In this document: positions 8,023 through 17,193 of the stretch, in pieces | Position numbering within the stretch: the first letter of the stretch is position 1 | How the letters are laid out: every line of letters starts with the position of its first letter | DNA from: CAIKMD01 sp963729935 | Lineage (GTDB): Bacteria > Pseudomonadota > Alphaproteobacteria > ATCC43930 > CGMCC-115725 | Assembly: GCA_963729935.1 (NCBI GenBank) | Contig: CAVSPW010000005.1 | Location: forward strand, 62,001 to 126,000 | Direction: 5' to 3' | Length of the DNA stretch: 64,000 bases | Made by a program: the position numbers and the translations under genes | Notes under the pieces: model-generated | The model's input: only the letters and a program-made list of their open reading frames with translations | What the model was told of the DNA's origin: nothing | Databases searched by the model: none

Positions 8023-9654
8023 CTATCTTGCCGTAATAACCTGAAAACTTCCCGCCCCCGTTTGCTCGCTCACGTTTTCGACTTTTCCAAACTTGGAAAC
8101 GGCATCGATCAGAACTGACTTCTCCGAATCGGAAAGATGAGAATAGAGGAACCAGATCGACGTACTATCGGCAAAGCGCTCGTCGAGCTGCTTTTGATAG
8201 CGCGCGGGTTCGATATAGGCCTCGATCGTGCCTTCGAAGCGGGCGCAATTCAACAACCGATGCGCGAATAGCTTTGAATACGTTGCCTGATATTTCGTGT
8301 AATACAGAAATGCGTGGGAAGCCGAAGAATTCACCAGCACCAACGGCTTGTCGCCGCAGGATGATGCCAAATTATCCGACAGGGCTTTCAATGCCGCGGG
8401 CAGGTCTTCATCGGGTGGATGAAGCGCGGCGAATCTCTCGGAATTATCCAAGAATGGGACGATGCCGAAATAGGCCAGAAGGCCCACAATCACGGCGTAG
8501 CGGATGCTGCGTTCCCATAGCGCAATCCAGCCACACCCGACGAAGAAGAGAACGACGACATAGCTGTAAGCGAACAAATTGATCCGAAACGCGCCGAGAG
8601 GCCATATCCCGACGACGTTCGCGATATAGGTCGAGATGATCGGCGAGACCAGGAGAAAGAAGCGCTCCGGGCGCTTCAACGATAGCGTAGCGAATATTCC
8701 GACCATTGCGAGAATTCCAACGACGAGGACATGCGCAACCACAATTCCCTTAATACTTCCAGCCACGGTTGCCGCCGCAGCGAAGACGGTGGTTTCCATA
8801 GCCGCGTGGAGAATCGTGCCGACACGATACAACAGCCATCCCAGATAGGATTGACTTCCGCCGTAAAAGCCATCGCTCCAATACTGGTGAAGTGACTGAT
8901 CGCCTGACGCCGACGACCAAATGTATTTGTAGCTCGCCCACAGCAATGCGGCGGTCAGGATGCCCGACATCAGCATCAGCCACGGAATGCGGCGCAATGA
9001 TTTGTATTCCCAATAGATAATCGAGACATACCAGCCTGGCAAAATAAACACCGAATTCGCGGCCGTTAGCGTCGCAAGGGGCCCAAGAATAAAAAGCAAC
9101 GCGTGGTGATTGAGGCCAGATCGGCGATCCGCCCTCAAACACTCTATGTAATGCAGGGCAACGAGAACCAGAAAAAGCTGAACGCACAGCTCAAGCGCAT
9201 AAGGCTTGAGCTCTTTCGAATAAGTAATCATCGTCGGGTTCAACGCGATCGAGAGCCCGGCGAAACAGCCGAGGAGCGACGATCGCGTGACAATTGAGAC
9301 AATAGGAATGACCAGTAGCACCGACAGGACGCCGGGCAGCAACGAGGACAGACGCAACACCCACTCAACATCGTAGATCGAGCTCAAGCCATGAACGAAC
9401 AGGGCATAAGTGAATGACGTGATCGCGCCCTCATCCGAACCATCCAGCAGATTCCGGAGCCAACCGGCATCGACAGTTAGATTAGCCCGCCACGCCTCGT
9501 CGAGCCACAGGGGAACGCTGTCATAACCAAGAAGTCGCGACCACGCCGCTACGCCAAGCACGAACAAGACGACGAGCCGGATAAGGATTCCATTTCGGGA
9601 TTCTGCGCTCAGCCAATCGGGCGCACCTACCCTGTCAATCTTGAAAGACATCAC
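8023..9654 (-). CDS. GT-C-type membrane glycosyltransferase (PMT/GT39-like)
   Basis: This 543-residue polytopic inner-membrane protein has a hydrophobic helix at about residues 24-42, the first-loop motif VPLWLDEAW with the acidic pair used by GT-C enzymes, many further membrane segments to about residue 400 and a soluble C-terminal domain of about 140 residues. GT-C enzymes take sugars from polyprenyl phosphates and work on the periplasmic side, so it may decorate the exported glycan or a lipid acceptor. It is isolated between the two insertion sequences. The donor and acceptor cannot be predicted. Confidence 0.75.
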   Translation of the reverse strand: MMSFKIDRVGAPDWLSAESRNGILIRLVVLFVLGVAAWSRLLGYDSVPLWLDEAWRANLTVDAGWLRNLLDGSDEGAITSFTYALFVHGLSSIYDVEWVLRLSSLLPGVLSVLLVIPIVSIVTRSSLLGCFAGLSIALNPTMITYSKELKPYALELCVQLFLVLVALHYIECLRADRRSGLNHHALLFILGPLATLTAANSVFILPGWYVSIIYWEYKSLRRIPWLMLMSGILTAALLWASYKYIWSSASGDQSLHQYWSDGFYGGSQSYLGWLLYRVGTILHAAMETTVFAAAATVAGSIKGIVVAHVLVVGILAMVGIFATLSLKRPERFFLLVSPIISTYIANVVGIWPLGAFRINLFAYSYVVVLFFVGCGWIALWERSIRYAVIVGLLAYFGIVPFLDNSERFAALHPPDEDLPAALKALSDNLASSCGDKPLVLVNSSASHAFLYYTKYQATYSKLFAHRLLNCARFEGTIEAYIEPARYQKQLDERFADSTSIWFLYSHLSDSEKSVLIDAVSKFGKVENVSEQTGAGSFQVITAR

Positions 9655-9765
9655 AATTCGCGGGCCCGATCCCGACGGAATGTCGGAAGAAGAAAAATAC
9701 TAGGGTCTGTACCGAATTGTGGCCACGAGATTCTTTGCTCCTGACACTGATTCGGGAGCAACGGG

Positions 9766-10158
9766 TTGGGTGACGGTTTGTTTTGGCTGAACGACCGGCA
9801 GTGGGCGCGTATCGAGCCGCATTTGCCGACAGGACTGACGGGGCTCGGGCGCGACGACGATCGGCGCGTTATCAGCGGGATCATTCACATGTTGCAATCG
9901 GGCGGGCGGTGGCGCGATTGTCCGCGTGAATACGGGCCTTACACGACTATCTCCAATCGCTTCAATCGGTGGGCCAAGCGTGGACGATGGCGGTCAATCT
10001 TTGAGGCTCTGACAAAGCTCAGCAAGGATGCCGTCGCGCTGTCCCTCAATTCCACGTCGATTAAGGCTCATCGTTGTGCCTCCGGCGGAAAAGGGGGAAG
10101 CACAATCAAGCGATCGGCCGATCGCGCGGTGGGCGGACGACCAAAATCCACGCGCTGA
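9766..10158 (+). CDS. IS5-family transposase, N-terminal frame
   Basis: The frame encodes the N-terminal DUF4096-like part of an IS5/IS427 transposase, with WLNDRQWARIEPHLP, RRVISGIIHMLQSGGRWRDCP and the WAKRGRW motif. The first catalytic Asp position of this family lies near LNSTSIKAHR, where a serine-rich stretch is seen instead of the usual DST; this may affect activity. The frame starts at a TTG at 9766 and overlaps the second frame. A run of AAAAGGGGG at 10089-10097 in the overlap is the likely -1 frameshift site. Confidence 0.88.
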   Translation: MGDGLFWLNDRQWARIEPHLPTGLTGLGRDDDRRVISGIIHMLQSGGRWRDCPREYGPYTTISNRFNRWAKRGRWRSIFEALTKLSKDAVALSLNSTSIKAHRCASGGKGGSTIKRSADRAVGGRPKSTR

Positions 10159-10526
10159 GCGATCCACTCTGCCGGCCAGTTGTCGTTCATCTGACCCCCA
10201 GCCAGGATGCCGACTTTGCTGCGGCGCCCGATGTCTTGGCACGCGCGCCCCGCATGCGCGCGCTCATCGCCGACAAAGGCTACGACGGCGACGGCTTTCG
10301 TGCCGAGATCGCCAACCGCGGCGCTAAGTCCGTGATTCCCAACAAATCCAACCGTATCGTCATCCATAGTTTCAACAAGCGGGCCTATCGGGGCCGAAAT
10401 GTCATCGAACGCAGCTTCTGTCGGCTCAAAGACTTCCGTCGAATTGTCACCCGGTACGACAAGCTCGCTCGGAATTTCCTGGCCGCCGTTCATCTCGCTG
10501 CGCTCGCCGCATATTGGCGTAATTGA
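10074..10526 (+). CDS. IS5-family transposase, C-terminal DDE frame
   Basis: This is the -1 frame of the IS5/IS427 transposase. It contains QAIGRSRGGRTTKIHALSD, then ADKGYDGDGFR with a catalytic Asp, and the C-terminal NVIERSFCRLKDFRRI block with the catalytic Glu and the Y-1-R-E-like signature. It is expected to be made as a fusion with the preceding frame rather than from its own start. The intact reading frame suggests recent arrival. Confidence 0.88.
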   Translation: MCLRRKRGKHNQAIGRSRGGRTTKIHALSDPLCRPVVVHLTPSQDADFAAAPDVLARAPRMRALIADKGYDGDGFRAEIANRGAKSVIPNKSNRIVIHSFNKRAYRGRNVIERSFCRLKDFRRIVTRYDKLARNFLAAVHLAALAAYWRN

Positions 10527-10550
10527 GTCTGGACCCTAATACGCGCCGGC

Positions 10551-10649
10551 CTACAATGAAAGCGCAAGCCGCGCGGACAGAACCGCGACGGCGTAATTGC
10601 CATCATAAAACGCTGATGCGGTCCCGCCACCCAAAAATCGGGTTTTCAT
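10551..10649 (-). CDS. Possible 32-residue small ORF with strong ribosome site
   Basis: A minus-strand ATG at 10649 is preceded by GGGAGGCC at a good distance. The frame encodes a small glycine- and alanine-rich peptide (starts MKTRFLGGGTASAFYD) and stops at 10551-10553. It may be a genuine small protein or the start of a gene truncated when the neighbouring IS5 element arrived. I do not recognise it. Confidence 0.25.
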   Translation of the reverse strand: MKTRFLGGGTASAFYDGNYAVAVLSARLALSL

Positions 10650-10956
10650 TCCAGGCCTCCCTATTTGATTCGGCACGCTGTACCGGTTAACACGGGCTGG
10701 CGTTAGCTGGGATTCCGCGAATTATTCCCAATTTGGCGTCAGTATTAGCGTTTCTCCCGCCTTGCTGTAAGCCAGAGGTCTGGTGCAGCTTGCAACCTGC
10801 GCCCCCGGTAGCCTGATCGGTGATTGAGCGGGCTGATCTGGCCATTTGCCCTGGCATTTTAGACGCACTCTTCCCGTTGGGTGTGCTTGAACGCACGACC
10901 AGCGAGCGTCTCACGCTCGCGACGGCGGCGCACGCAGCTGCGCGGCGAGCGACGAG

Positions 10957-11330
10957 CTACGGGATGTGCCTGAAGATCTGCCTCGGCACCGCGACTTCGG
11001 CCATCTGGATGTGAAATCGCGAGCATGGCTCACCACGTTGGCGCCGATCTTGATCAGGTTCTCCCGTAGGCTCATCAGTGACCACGGCCCCGCTGTCTCG
11101 GGCATTGCCAGCGCCCGTATGAAATTCGCGAGAATATAGGCGAGCCGTGAAGTTGAAGCGGATGGCGTTGGCAACGAAGGAGCGGCGGGACAGCCACCTA
11201 CTAGGCCGCTTCGGCGAATGCATCGTCGACCAGAACGTCAAGATTGTGCCGCCACTAGGAGCTAAGTTATCAGCGGCGCCCAGATCGTCGCCACCTCGAT
11301 ATTCGCCGTCACCAGCGATAACACTCGGTC
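10957..11330 (-). pseudogene. Decayed IS1380-family transposase, C-terminal region
   Basis: Minus-strand translations in three frames join into the C-terminal part of an IS1380 transposase: RSFVANAIRFNFTARLY in one frame, then ILANFIRALAMPETAGPWSL and LIKIGANVVSHARDF in a second, then QMAEVAVPRQIFRHIP back in the first. At least two frameshifts separate them and the N-terminal half with its catalytic residues is missing. No clear terminal repeats were found. It shows that the island has taken in mobile elements for a long time. The surrounding 10.54-11.62 kb otherwise holds nothing I can support beyond the small ORF at 10551. Confidence 0.75.
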
Positions 11331-11619
11331 TCGCCTCATTGGGACTCGGGCGGCTCATCGCCGATTGAAATGCGATCGTCCCCAAGCTAGCAAGAGTTGG
11401 TCGTGCCAAGTGTCGCGGATTTCATTGCGGCCGCACGCCCTTTTTGTGCGAAATCGACCGCCGTCGAAATGATCGCCAGGACGAGAATCCAACATTTCTG
11501 TGAGTTTCAGATTCCGCTCTGCCCCAAGTTGCAGAGCAATTAGAGGATGTTGGCGCCTCCCGGCGCACCCGGCTATACTGCGAGTCGTCTTTTGTTGTGG
11601 TTAGGGGGCGACGACATCG

Positions 11620-12183
11620 ATGTCCAAGCGAGCTGTCTTTCTCGACCGCGACGGGGTATTGAATGCCAACTTGGTACGAGACGGTCGCGCTTACGCGCCA
11701 CGCAGCCTTTCAGAATTCCAATTGCTGCCCGGAGTCGAAGATGCCGTACGCCGCATTAGTGATGCGGGATTCCTCACCATCGTCGTAACGAATCAACCCG
11801 ACGTTGCCACGGGAATAACGCCGCGCGCAACCGTAGATGCCATGCATGAGGAACTGAGACGTCGCCTGCCAATCCACGAAATCAAGATCTGCTACCATAC
11901 CGACGCGGACGATTGCTCTTGCCGCAAGCCTAAGCCGGGCATGATCCTCGAGGCAGCTAGCGAACACGACATCGACCTTGGGGCAAGCTATTTCGTTGGC
12001 GACCGGTGGCGCGACATCGACGCCGGTCACAGCGTCGGCTGCTTCACGATACTGGTTGACCACGGGCTTGTGCAGGATCGGCCGGTGCATCCGGACAAGA
12101 CGGTAGCGTCGCTCGCGGAAGCGGTTTCGTTCATTTTCACTCGGGAGCAGCCTCCGAACCGGCAGAGAGCGAGGAATATCTAG
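11620..12183 (+). CDS. gmhB: D-glycero-D-manno-heptose-1,7-bisphosphate 7-phosphatase
   Basis: This cytosolic HAD-superfamily phosphatase removes the 7-phosphate from heptose bisphosphate. The FLDRDGVLN loop carries the nucleophile and acid/base aspartates, TNQPDVATG is motif II, and CYHTDADDCSC is the zinc site of the GmhB/HisB-N branch, followed by RKPKPGMI and GDRWRDIDAG. At 187 residues it has normal length. The matching isomerase gmhA lies far away at 39191-39757, with no kinase in the window. A histidinol-phosphatase role is less likely because no his genes are near. Confidence 0.88.
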   Translation: MSKRAVFLDRDGVLNANLVRDGRAYAPRSLSEFQLLPGVEDAVRRISDAGFLTIVVTNQPDVATGITPRATVDAMHEELRRRLPIHEIKICYHTDADDCSCRKPKPGMILEAASEHDIDLGASYFVGDRWRDIDAGHSVGCFTILVDHGLVQDRPVHPDKTVASLAEAVSFIFTREQPPNRQRARNI

Positions 12184-12517
12184 CGATGATAGACCTGAAA
12201 GTTTCCGCATGACCGCCGCACAGCGGCTACACATGATGGCCAAGATTAAGCGAGAATCGAGACAAAGACATTTATGGGCCGAATACGTGCCATGCTCGCG
12301 ATCGGGCTTATCATAGAGCCGATATCCAGAGACCGTGTCTTCCACTCTCACTATAGCAGCACGCACACAAGACGCGTGATATTGCCGAGCGACGGCGGCT
12401 CGGACTTGCAAGTATGTGCCTTCGATACGCGCCGCGAGTCACGCCCTTCCGTACGTCACGGCGAGGCGACACCGTCACAGCATTTGCAATCCGCTCCCCG
12501 CGGACTAGACTTCGTAC
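12184..12517. other. 334-bp gap with no supported feature
   Basis: Neither strand shows a convincing gene, RNA or terminator between gmhB and the next methyltransferase. A promoter for the downstream gene may lie here but no clear -35/-10 pair stands out. Confidence 0.5.
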
Positions 12518-13213
12518 ATGACTTTTTTTCGCCGCCATAGAAAGAAACCGGGCGTGGACGGATACGAGAACGACGTTTTGGTCGAAACAATTCTTCGCAA
12601 GACGGTAGCGCTTCGCGATGCCGCGCGCATCGATGATGTTGTAGTCGGCGAAACCCTTCTTCCGACCTTGCTCGCAGTAGAAGCCGCAAAAAGTGCGGAA
12701 CCGCTGCGTGTTTTTGATTTTGGAGGCGCTGCCGGTTTTCATTATTTCGCTGCGAAACAGGCCGACCCCTCCTATCGCCTGCGGTGGGCAGTTGCCGAAA
12801 CCGCTGCGATGGCGAGGGCTGCTTCGACCCTCGCCAATGAAGAACTCCAGTTTTTCGCCGATGCGGACAGAGCTCTCGATTGGCTCGGGGGCCTCAATTT
12901 GTTCCATTCCAACAGCGCGATACACTACGTCCCCGAACCCGAGCCTATGGTTGAACGCCTAGCGGGACTCATGGCGCCCGTCATGTTATGGGCAAGAATT
13001 TTTCTGGGCGACAGACGGGAGAAGTTTCTGCAAAAATCGAGGCTTGCGGATAACGGTCCCGGTCCGCTGCCAGCCGGCATCACTGATCGCGAGGTCACCT
13101 ACCCCGCTACGCGTCTCGCACGGGATGACTTTTTCGCGGTTCACGCAAGAATGGGCTATCGGCTCGTCTGGCAGGGTCGGGAAACGAATTCGTATCTGTT
13201 CATGCTCGCTTGA
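12518..13213 (+). CDS. TIGR04325-type putative methyltransferase
   Basis: The 231-residue protein belongs to the TIGR04325 group of methyltransferase-like proteins often found in polysaccharide loci. RVFDFGGAAGFHYF is the SAM-binding strand-loop, LRWAVAETAAMARAA resembles motif II, and HSNSAIHYVPEP is a strand-4 region typical of the family. The C-terminal part ends in YRLVWQGRETNSYLFML, also characteristic. Its substrate is probably a sugar of the exported glycan. Confidence 0.72.
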   Translation: MTFFRRHRKKPGVDGYENDVLVETILRKTVALRDAARIDDVVVGETLLPTLLAVEAAKSAEPLRVFDFGGAAGFHYFAAKQADPSYRLRWAVAETAAMARAASTLANEELQFFADADRALDWLGGLNLFHSNSAIHYVPEPEPMVERLAGLMAPVMLWARIFLGDRREKFLQKSRLADNGPGPLPAGITDREVTYPATRLARDDFFAVHARMGYRLVWQGRETNSYLFMLA

Positions 13214-13388
13214 TAGACCTATTTCCAGACTTGTTTTCGGAAACCTACCTGCTCGCGCCAGGTATTTTGGCGTTTCCCAACGTTCCTTTTGCGGTGCGCC
13301 CTAGTATTTGTTCGCCGATAGATAAGGGACGCGCGCGGCCTCACCACGGAATCGACCGCATCGAGCACCACGGAGAGGCGCCTCGTCG

Positions 13389-14771
13389 ATGACCCCGACA
13401 AAGCAGCATACGGTTTTCCTTGTCAACCAATTTTCGCAACACGGGCATCTCGACATGTACGCCCGGATCTACAGTGCCTGCCTCCTCGGGCTTGGATATC
13501 GGGTCGTACTAATTGGGGAACAAGAAGGTGGCGTGACCACATGGCTACGGGAGCGCGGACTCGCGGTTCGCGAATCCTTCACGTTTCTCGCGCGCGGAGA
13601 TTTGCAGATGATGCTCCGGCCAATCGGAAGGCCGGATCAGCCATCGCGATCGAGCTGCGGACACATGAGTCCGAGCCGCATTGTCCGGCTCTGGACTGTT
13701 TGGCGAGAACAGGGCCTCGGAGCTCTCCTCGTCAGAATCGGCGGCGGCATCCGCCGGTGGGCCAGCCGCGAGCTGAACGCTCTCGTCAAGCTTGGCATTC
13801 TATCTGCATCTGTCGCCAAGCGCCTGAGATTTTGGACTGTGGCCGTGCCGTTCGCGGCCGTCATCGAAGAGGTCGCGCTCGCCGAGCGTCAACTTCAGCT
13901 CACGCCAGCGCTCGTTTTCTTCCTCTATCTCGACATGATGAGCGAAAGCAAGCAGGACTGTCATGCGCTTGAGAAGAAACTCGGCGCGCCTTGGGCAGGG
14001 ATACTCTTCCATCCGCGTTTGAGGCCCAAAAACCGGAAATCGCACATCGAGAGGTATTTTCTGTCCGCAAATGCACGCGGTGCCTTGTTGCTCAACCCCC
14101 ATTTGATTCACACCTACGCGCTGGCGCTCCCTGGGCTCACCTTTGCCGTCGCCCCGGACGTAACTGAAAGCGCGACCCTCCCGACAGACTCTTCCTCGCT
14201 CATCGCTGACTTACGAATGCTGGCGAGAGCTCGCACGATCGTCCTCCAATTTGGTACGCTCGCTCCGCACAAAGGCATTCGGGACCTCATCGAGGTCATC
14301 CGGCAAGCAGATCCTAATCGGTTCTATTTCGCTATTGTCGGTGAACTCTTTTGGGATGATTACGAAGGCGATGAGGAACTTCGGCGATTCCTCCGGGACC
14401 CTCCAAAGAACTTACTTGTGCGGTTAGGTTTCGTTGCGGATGAGCGTGAACTCAACTCGCTCATCGCGGCCAGCGACATCCTTTACGCCGTCTACAGGGA
14501 TTTTCCTGATAGCAGCAACAATTTGACGAAGAGTGCGATTTTCGAGAAACCAATAATCGTTGCAGACGATTATCTGATGGCCGAACGCGTGCGACAATAT
14601 CGGCTCGGCGCAGTGGCGCGGCCGGGAGACGCCGCGAGCATTCTCGCCGGGCTCGAAGCGCTACGCGGATGCCCCAGATCTGATTTCCGGTTCGCCACCT
14701 TTCGCCGCGACCATTCGGTCGATGCCTTGAGAACCACGCTCGGAGAGGCGATGGCTTTGTGGCTTCGCTGA
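13389..14771 (+). CDS. GT-B glycosyltransferase, GT4-like
   Basis: The 460-residue protein has an N-terminal Rossmann half starting VFLVNQFSQHGHLDMYARIY and a C-terminal half with PHKGIRDLIEVI, FVADERELNSLIAASDILYAVY and PIIVADDYLMAERV, the usual donor-side elements of GT4 enzymes. An insertion of about 120 basic residues near 80-200 makes it longer than most relatives. GGAGAGG lies upstream of the ATG. It probably adds one sugar to the glycan at the cytosolic membrane face. Donor unknown. Confidence 0.72.
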   Translation: MTPTKQHTVFLVNQFSQHGHLDMYARIYSACLLGLGYRVVLIGEQEGGVTTWLRERGLAVRESFTFLARGDLQMMLRPIGRPDQPSRSSCGHMSPSRIVRLWTVWREQGLGALLVRIGGGIRRWASRELNALVKLGILSASVAKRLRFWTVAVPFAAVIEEVALAERQLQLTPALVFFLYLDMMSESKQDCHALEKKLGAPWAGILFHPRLRPKNRKSHIERYFLSANARGALLLNPHLIHTYALALPGLTFAVAPDVTESATLPTDSSSLIADLRMLARARTIVLQFGTLAPHKGIRDLIEVIRQADPNRFYFAIVGELFWDDYEGDEELRRFLRDPPKNLLVRLGFVADERELNSLIAASDILYAVYRDFPDSSNNLTKSAIFEKPIIVADDYLMAERVRQYRLGAVARPGDAASILAGLEALRGCPRSDFRFATFRRDHSVDALRTTLGEAMALWLR

Positions 14772-14848
14772 TCGATATCGATCAACAGCCGACGCATGCT
14801 CATTTGATGAGATCAGGATCGGACCTATCCGTGGAGCACGTGGTTGTG

Positions 14849-15982
14849 TTAGCCGAACCGACGGGTAAGGATCTGTGCGAGTTCGCCCATTCTCTTCGAA
14901 TAACTATGGTCGCGAAGACATCGCGCCTGGCCTGCCCGGGCAATCCGCTCACGCTCTTCGCTGTGCGTCCGATAATATTGAATGAGGGCAAGACATTCCT
15001 CCGTTGAATGATAAGCGACAACCTCGTGCCCAGGATCGAATAACTCCTCCAAGTTTTCTTTCCAATCAGTGACGAGGCAAGCACCCATTCCAGTCGCCTC
15101 GAAGAGCCGCATGTTATTGGCACAATCTTCGGAGACATCAATATGCTTGTTGACGGTGATCTGTGAGCGGCCAAGGAGTGTGAACATAGCAAGCCCCCAC
15201 GCCATCTCACGATAGCGGCGCCGCACTGCGCTATTCGACGGCAAAGTGCCGACGCCATCTCCCCAGATGGCGATATCCGTTTCCCGAGCGACTGTTTCGA
15301 GGAAGATGGCACGGTCGTGATGCGCGCGTGTGATGCTACCAACGAAAGAAAGTGGGATGTCCCTGACGAGAGACGGCAGGCCGTTCAATATTCTGACCTC
15401 GAAGCTTAGAGGAAGATATTCTGCACTGATGCCCTCACTGCGAAACGCAGCGACAAAATTTGGAAGTGAAGAGATCACCAAATCATACAGATGCCATTCG
15501 GTATCTGGGTTCCTCGGCGCGGCAATTTGTGCAACGAGCGCGCAACCTGGCGGCAACATCGGCTTTAGCAAGCCGGCTGAAATTCCGCTCGGATCATGGT
15601 TGTAGACTATGTCCGGAGTGTAGGCACGAATCTGTGTCGAAAGTATCTCCCAGAAGCGAGAATCACTCGAATGTAGTGGCACGAGGTAATCTCCAACCTT
15701 TCCTGGGGCCAAGATGCACAAAGTCTTGAACCAGTCAATCCAGGGCAAACTTACGCGTTCTTTCATCCAAGCCGCCTGAAGAGCACGATTATTGGCGTGG
15801 ATGTCGATCGCTTCGTGGCCCATTTCGCAAAAATGCCGAGACATAAAATCGGCCGTCCCAAAAAGGCTAGCATTGCGTGTAGCCATCTGGCGATCGTAGG
15901 CACGGAAAGCAAGCATGCGATCATGGTGATAAAGCGACCGCAGAAAGGAAGGGTAATCCGTGTTGAGAAAGATGATGCGCAC
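14849..15982 (-). CDS. CgeB-like glycosyltransferase (Glyco_trans_1_2)
   Basis: The 377-residue protein begins MRIIFLNTDYPSFLRSLY and ends with a conserved GT-B donor site: NMRLFEATGMGACLVTD and a run including ELFDPGHEVVAY. This pairing is typical of CgeB/spore-maturation-like glycosyltransferases in lipopolysaccharide loci. The mid-region SFVGSITRAHHDR fits the inter-domain strand. It starts the leftward block of genes that extends to 27.8 kb. Confidence 0.75.
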   Translation of the reverse strand: MRIIFLNTDYPSFLRSLYHHDRMLAFRAYDRQMATRNASLFGTADFMSRHFCEMGHEAIDIHANNRALQAAWMKERVSLPWIDWFKTLCILAPGKVGDYLVPLHSSDSRFWEILSTQIRAYTPDIVYNHDPSGISAGLLKPMLPPGCALVAQIAAPRNPDTEWHLYDLVISSLPNFVAAFRSEGISAEYLPLSFEVRILNGLPSLVRDIPLSFVGSITRAHHDRAIFLETVARETDIAIWGDGVGTLPSNSAVRRRYREMAWGLAMFTLLGRSQITVNKHIDVSEDCANNMRLFEATGMGACLVTDWKENLEELFDPGHEVVAYHSTEECLALIQYYRTHSEERERIARAGQARCLRDHSYSKRMGELAQILTRRFG

Positions 15983-16044
15983 GTTGAAATCCGGTTCAGA
16001 AAGCGCAATGACAACTGGCTCTCACTGGCTGGCAGATCCTGATC

Positions 16045-17106
16045 TCATCCGCGGCTCGACGCCAATAACCAGCCAATTGCACTCCACGGCGACAAGGGAG
16101 CCGCCAGTCGGAATATGACGCGCTTGCGTGTGAAAAGACGAAGAAATGCTAATAATGTGCTTATGCCGTTTCTTATCCGTGAACGGGATGGACGTTCGAG
16201 TCGATGCAGGCGCCCCGTTTCGATGGACCTTGCGACGAATTGCATTTCTAGCAGATCGAGCGCAGCAAGGTAGGGTGGATAGATTGTCGTTCTGGTAACA
16301 TCGTCGATGGCGCCATAACCGTGATGTTCGGCGTCGTAGAGCGCGACACCCCGGCGTCGTAGCCGATGGAAATGAAAAAAAATCAACGGCGCGCCATCCA
16401 CGATAACCGAGCCGCTTTCGTCGAGTTGGATGCAGTGCCGATCCAAATTCCAGGGGGCGAGATTGGCGCCCGGATGATTGATAATCTTGAGGCCCGGTAC
16501 CGAAGAGGGCCACGCATCGAGATATGCTTGATCGGCATACCGGCCGCCTTCGGGCACATCGTGGCACCATTCACGGCATTGGTCGAGCCATCGCGCGATA
16601 CAGAACTCTACGGCTGGCGTCTTTGAAAAAGCGACAAATCCGACATTAAACCGGCCGTAGCGGTTGGCAAGCCAAGCAAGGCGCGCCGGAAAGCGATGCT
16701 CGATGATGGCTATGGGAGCCTCAAATTCGAGCAGGCGTGCCGGATCGTTGAAAAAATAAAGGTCGGCATCGACATATACAAAACGATCGCCCCGCTTGCC
16801 GCGGCGAAGCGCAAAATCGCAGACATAGGGCGTGAGAGTGAAGTAGAAGTCGGTACGATCTCGGGCCACGGCGAGGTCGGCAAGCTCGGGATACGCTGCA
16901 AGGAGTTCTCCGACAGCCATCGCACACACTTGCCCAACACCTATGTGCCGGTCGCATCGAAATGATTCAAGCGCGGCAGGTACTACTGTGTCTAACGCAA
17001 CGACGACGATGCGCCATGGCATCGTCATAGTCGCGTGCAGAGACTCGATAAGCGCGAGGCCGCGTGGCAGAAAGTTCCCGTCGAAATAGGTAAGGAAGGT
17101 GACCAT
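16045..17106 (-). CDS. GT8-like glycosyltransferase, paralogue 1
   Basis: The 353-residue protein has the GT-A layout of GT8-like enzymes: VTFLTYFDGNFLPRGLALIESL at the start, the metal-binding FVYVDADLYFFNDP near residues 115-130, an FNVGFVAF strand, and DQAYLDAWP and IFFHFHRLRR toward the end. The ATG at 17106 has a GGGAG site 5 bases away, which I prefer over the TTG at 17121. It is a diverged paralogue of the gene at 17903-18973, and the two flank a methyltransferase. Confidence 0.75.
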   Translation of the reverse strand: MVTFLTYFDGNFLPRGLALIESLHATMTMPWRIVVVALDTVVPAALESFRCDRHIGVGQVCAMAVGELLAAYPELADLAVARDRTDFYFTLTPYVCDFALRRGKRGDRFVYVDADLYFFNDPARLLEFEAPIAIIEHRFPARLAWLANRYGRFNVGFVAFSKTPAVEFCIARWLDQCREWCHDVPEGGRYADQAYLDAWPSSVPGLKIINHPGANLAPWNLDRHCIQLDESGSVIVDGAPLIFFHFHRLRRRGVALYDAEHHGYGAIDDVTRTTIYPPYLAALDLLEMQFVARSIETGRLHRLERPSRSRIRNGISTLLAFLRLFTRKRVIFRLAAPLSPWSAIGWLLASSRG

Positions 17107-17193
17107 GTCGCTCCCGACCAAAATTCAGCACCGCGTCTACCAAACGAGGTGCACCTCCTCGATAGAATTGCTGCGGCAGGCGACTATGTTACT

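Larger units (their letters stand above)
9703..10536 (+). mobile_element. Complete IS5-family (IS427-group) insertion sequence
   Basis: The element is 834 bp. Its ends are GGGTCTGTAC... on the left and the complementary ...CTGGACCC on the right, an imperfect inverted repeat, flanked by a TA direct repeat (9701-9702 and 10537-10538) as expected for the IS427 group. It encodes a transposase split over two overlapping frames. Both ends and both frames are intact. Confidence 0.88.

Noticed and set aside
12311..12925. 204-codon minus-strand frame
   Set aside because: Overlaps the start of the TIGR04325-type gene antisense and has no motif.
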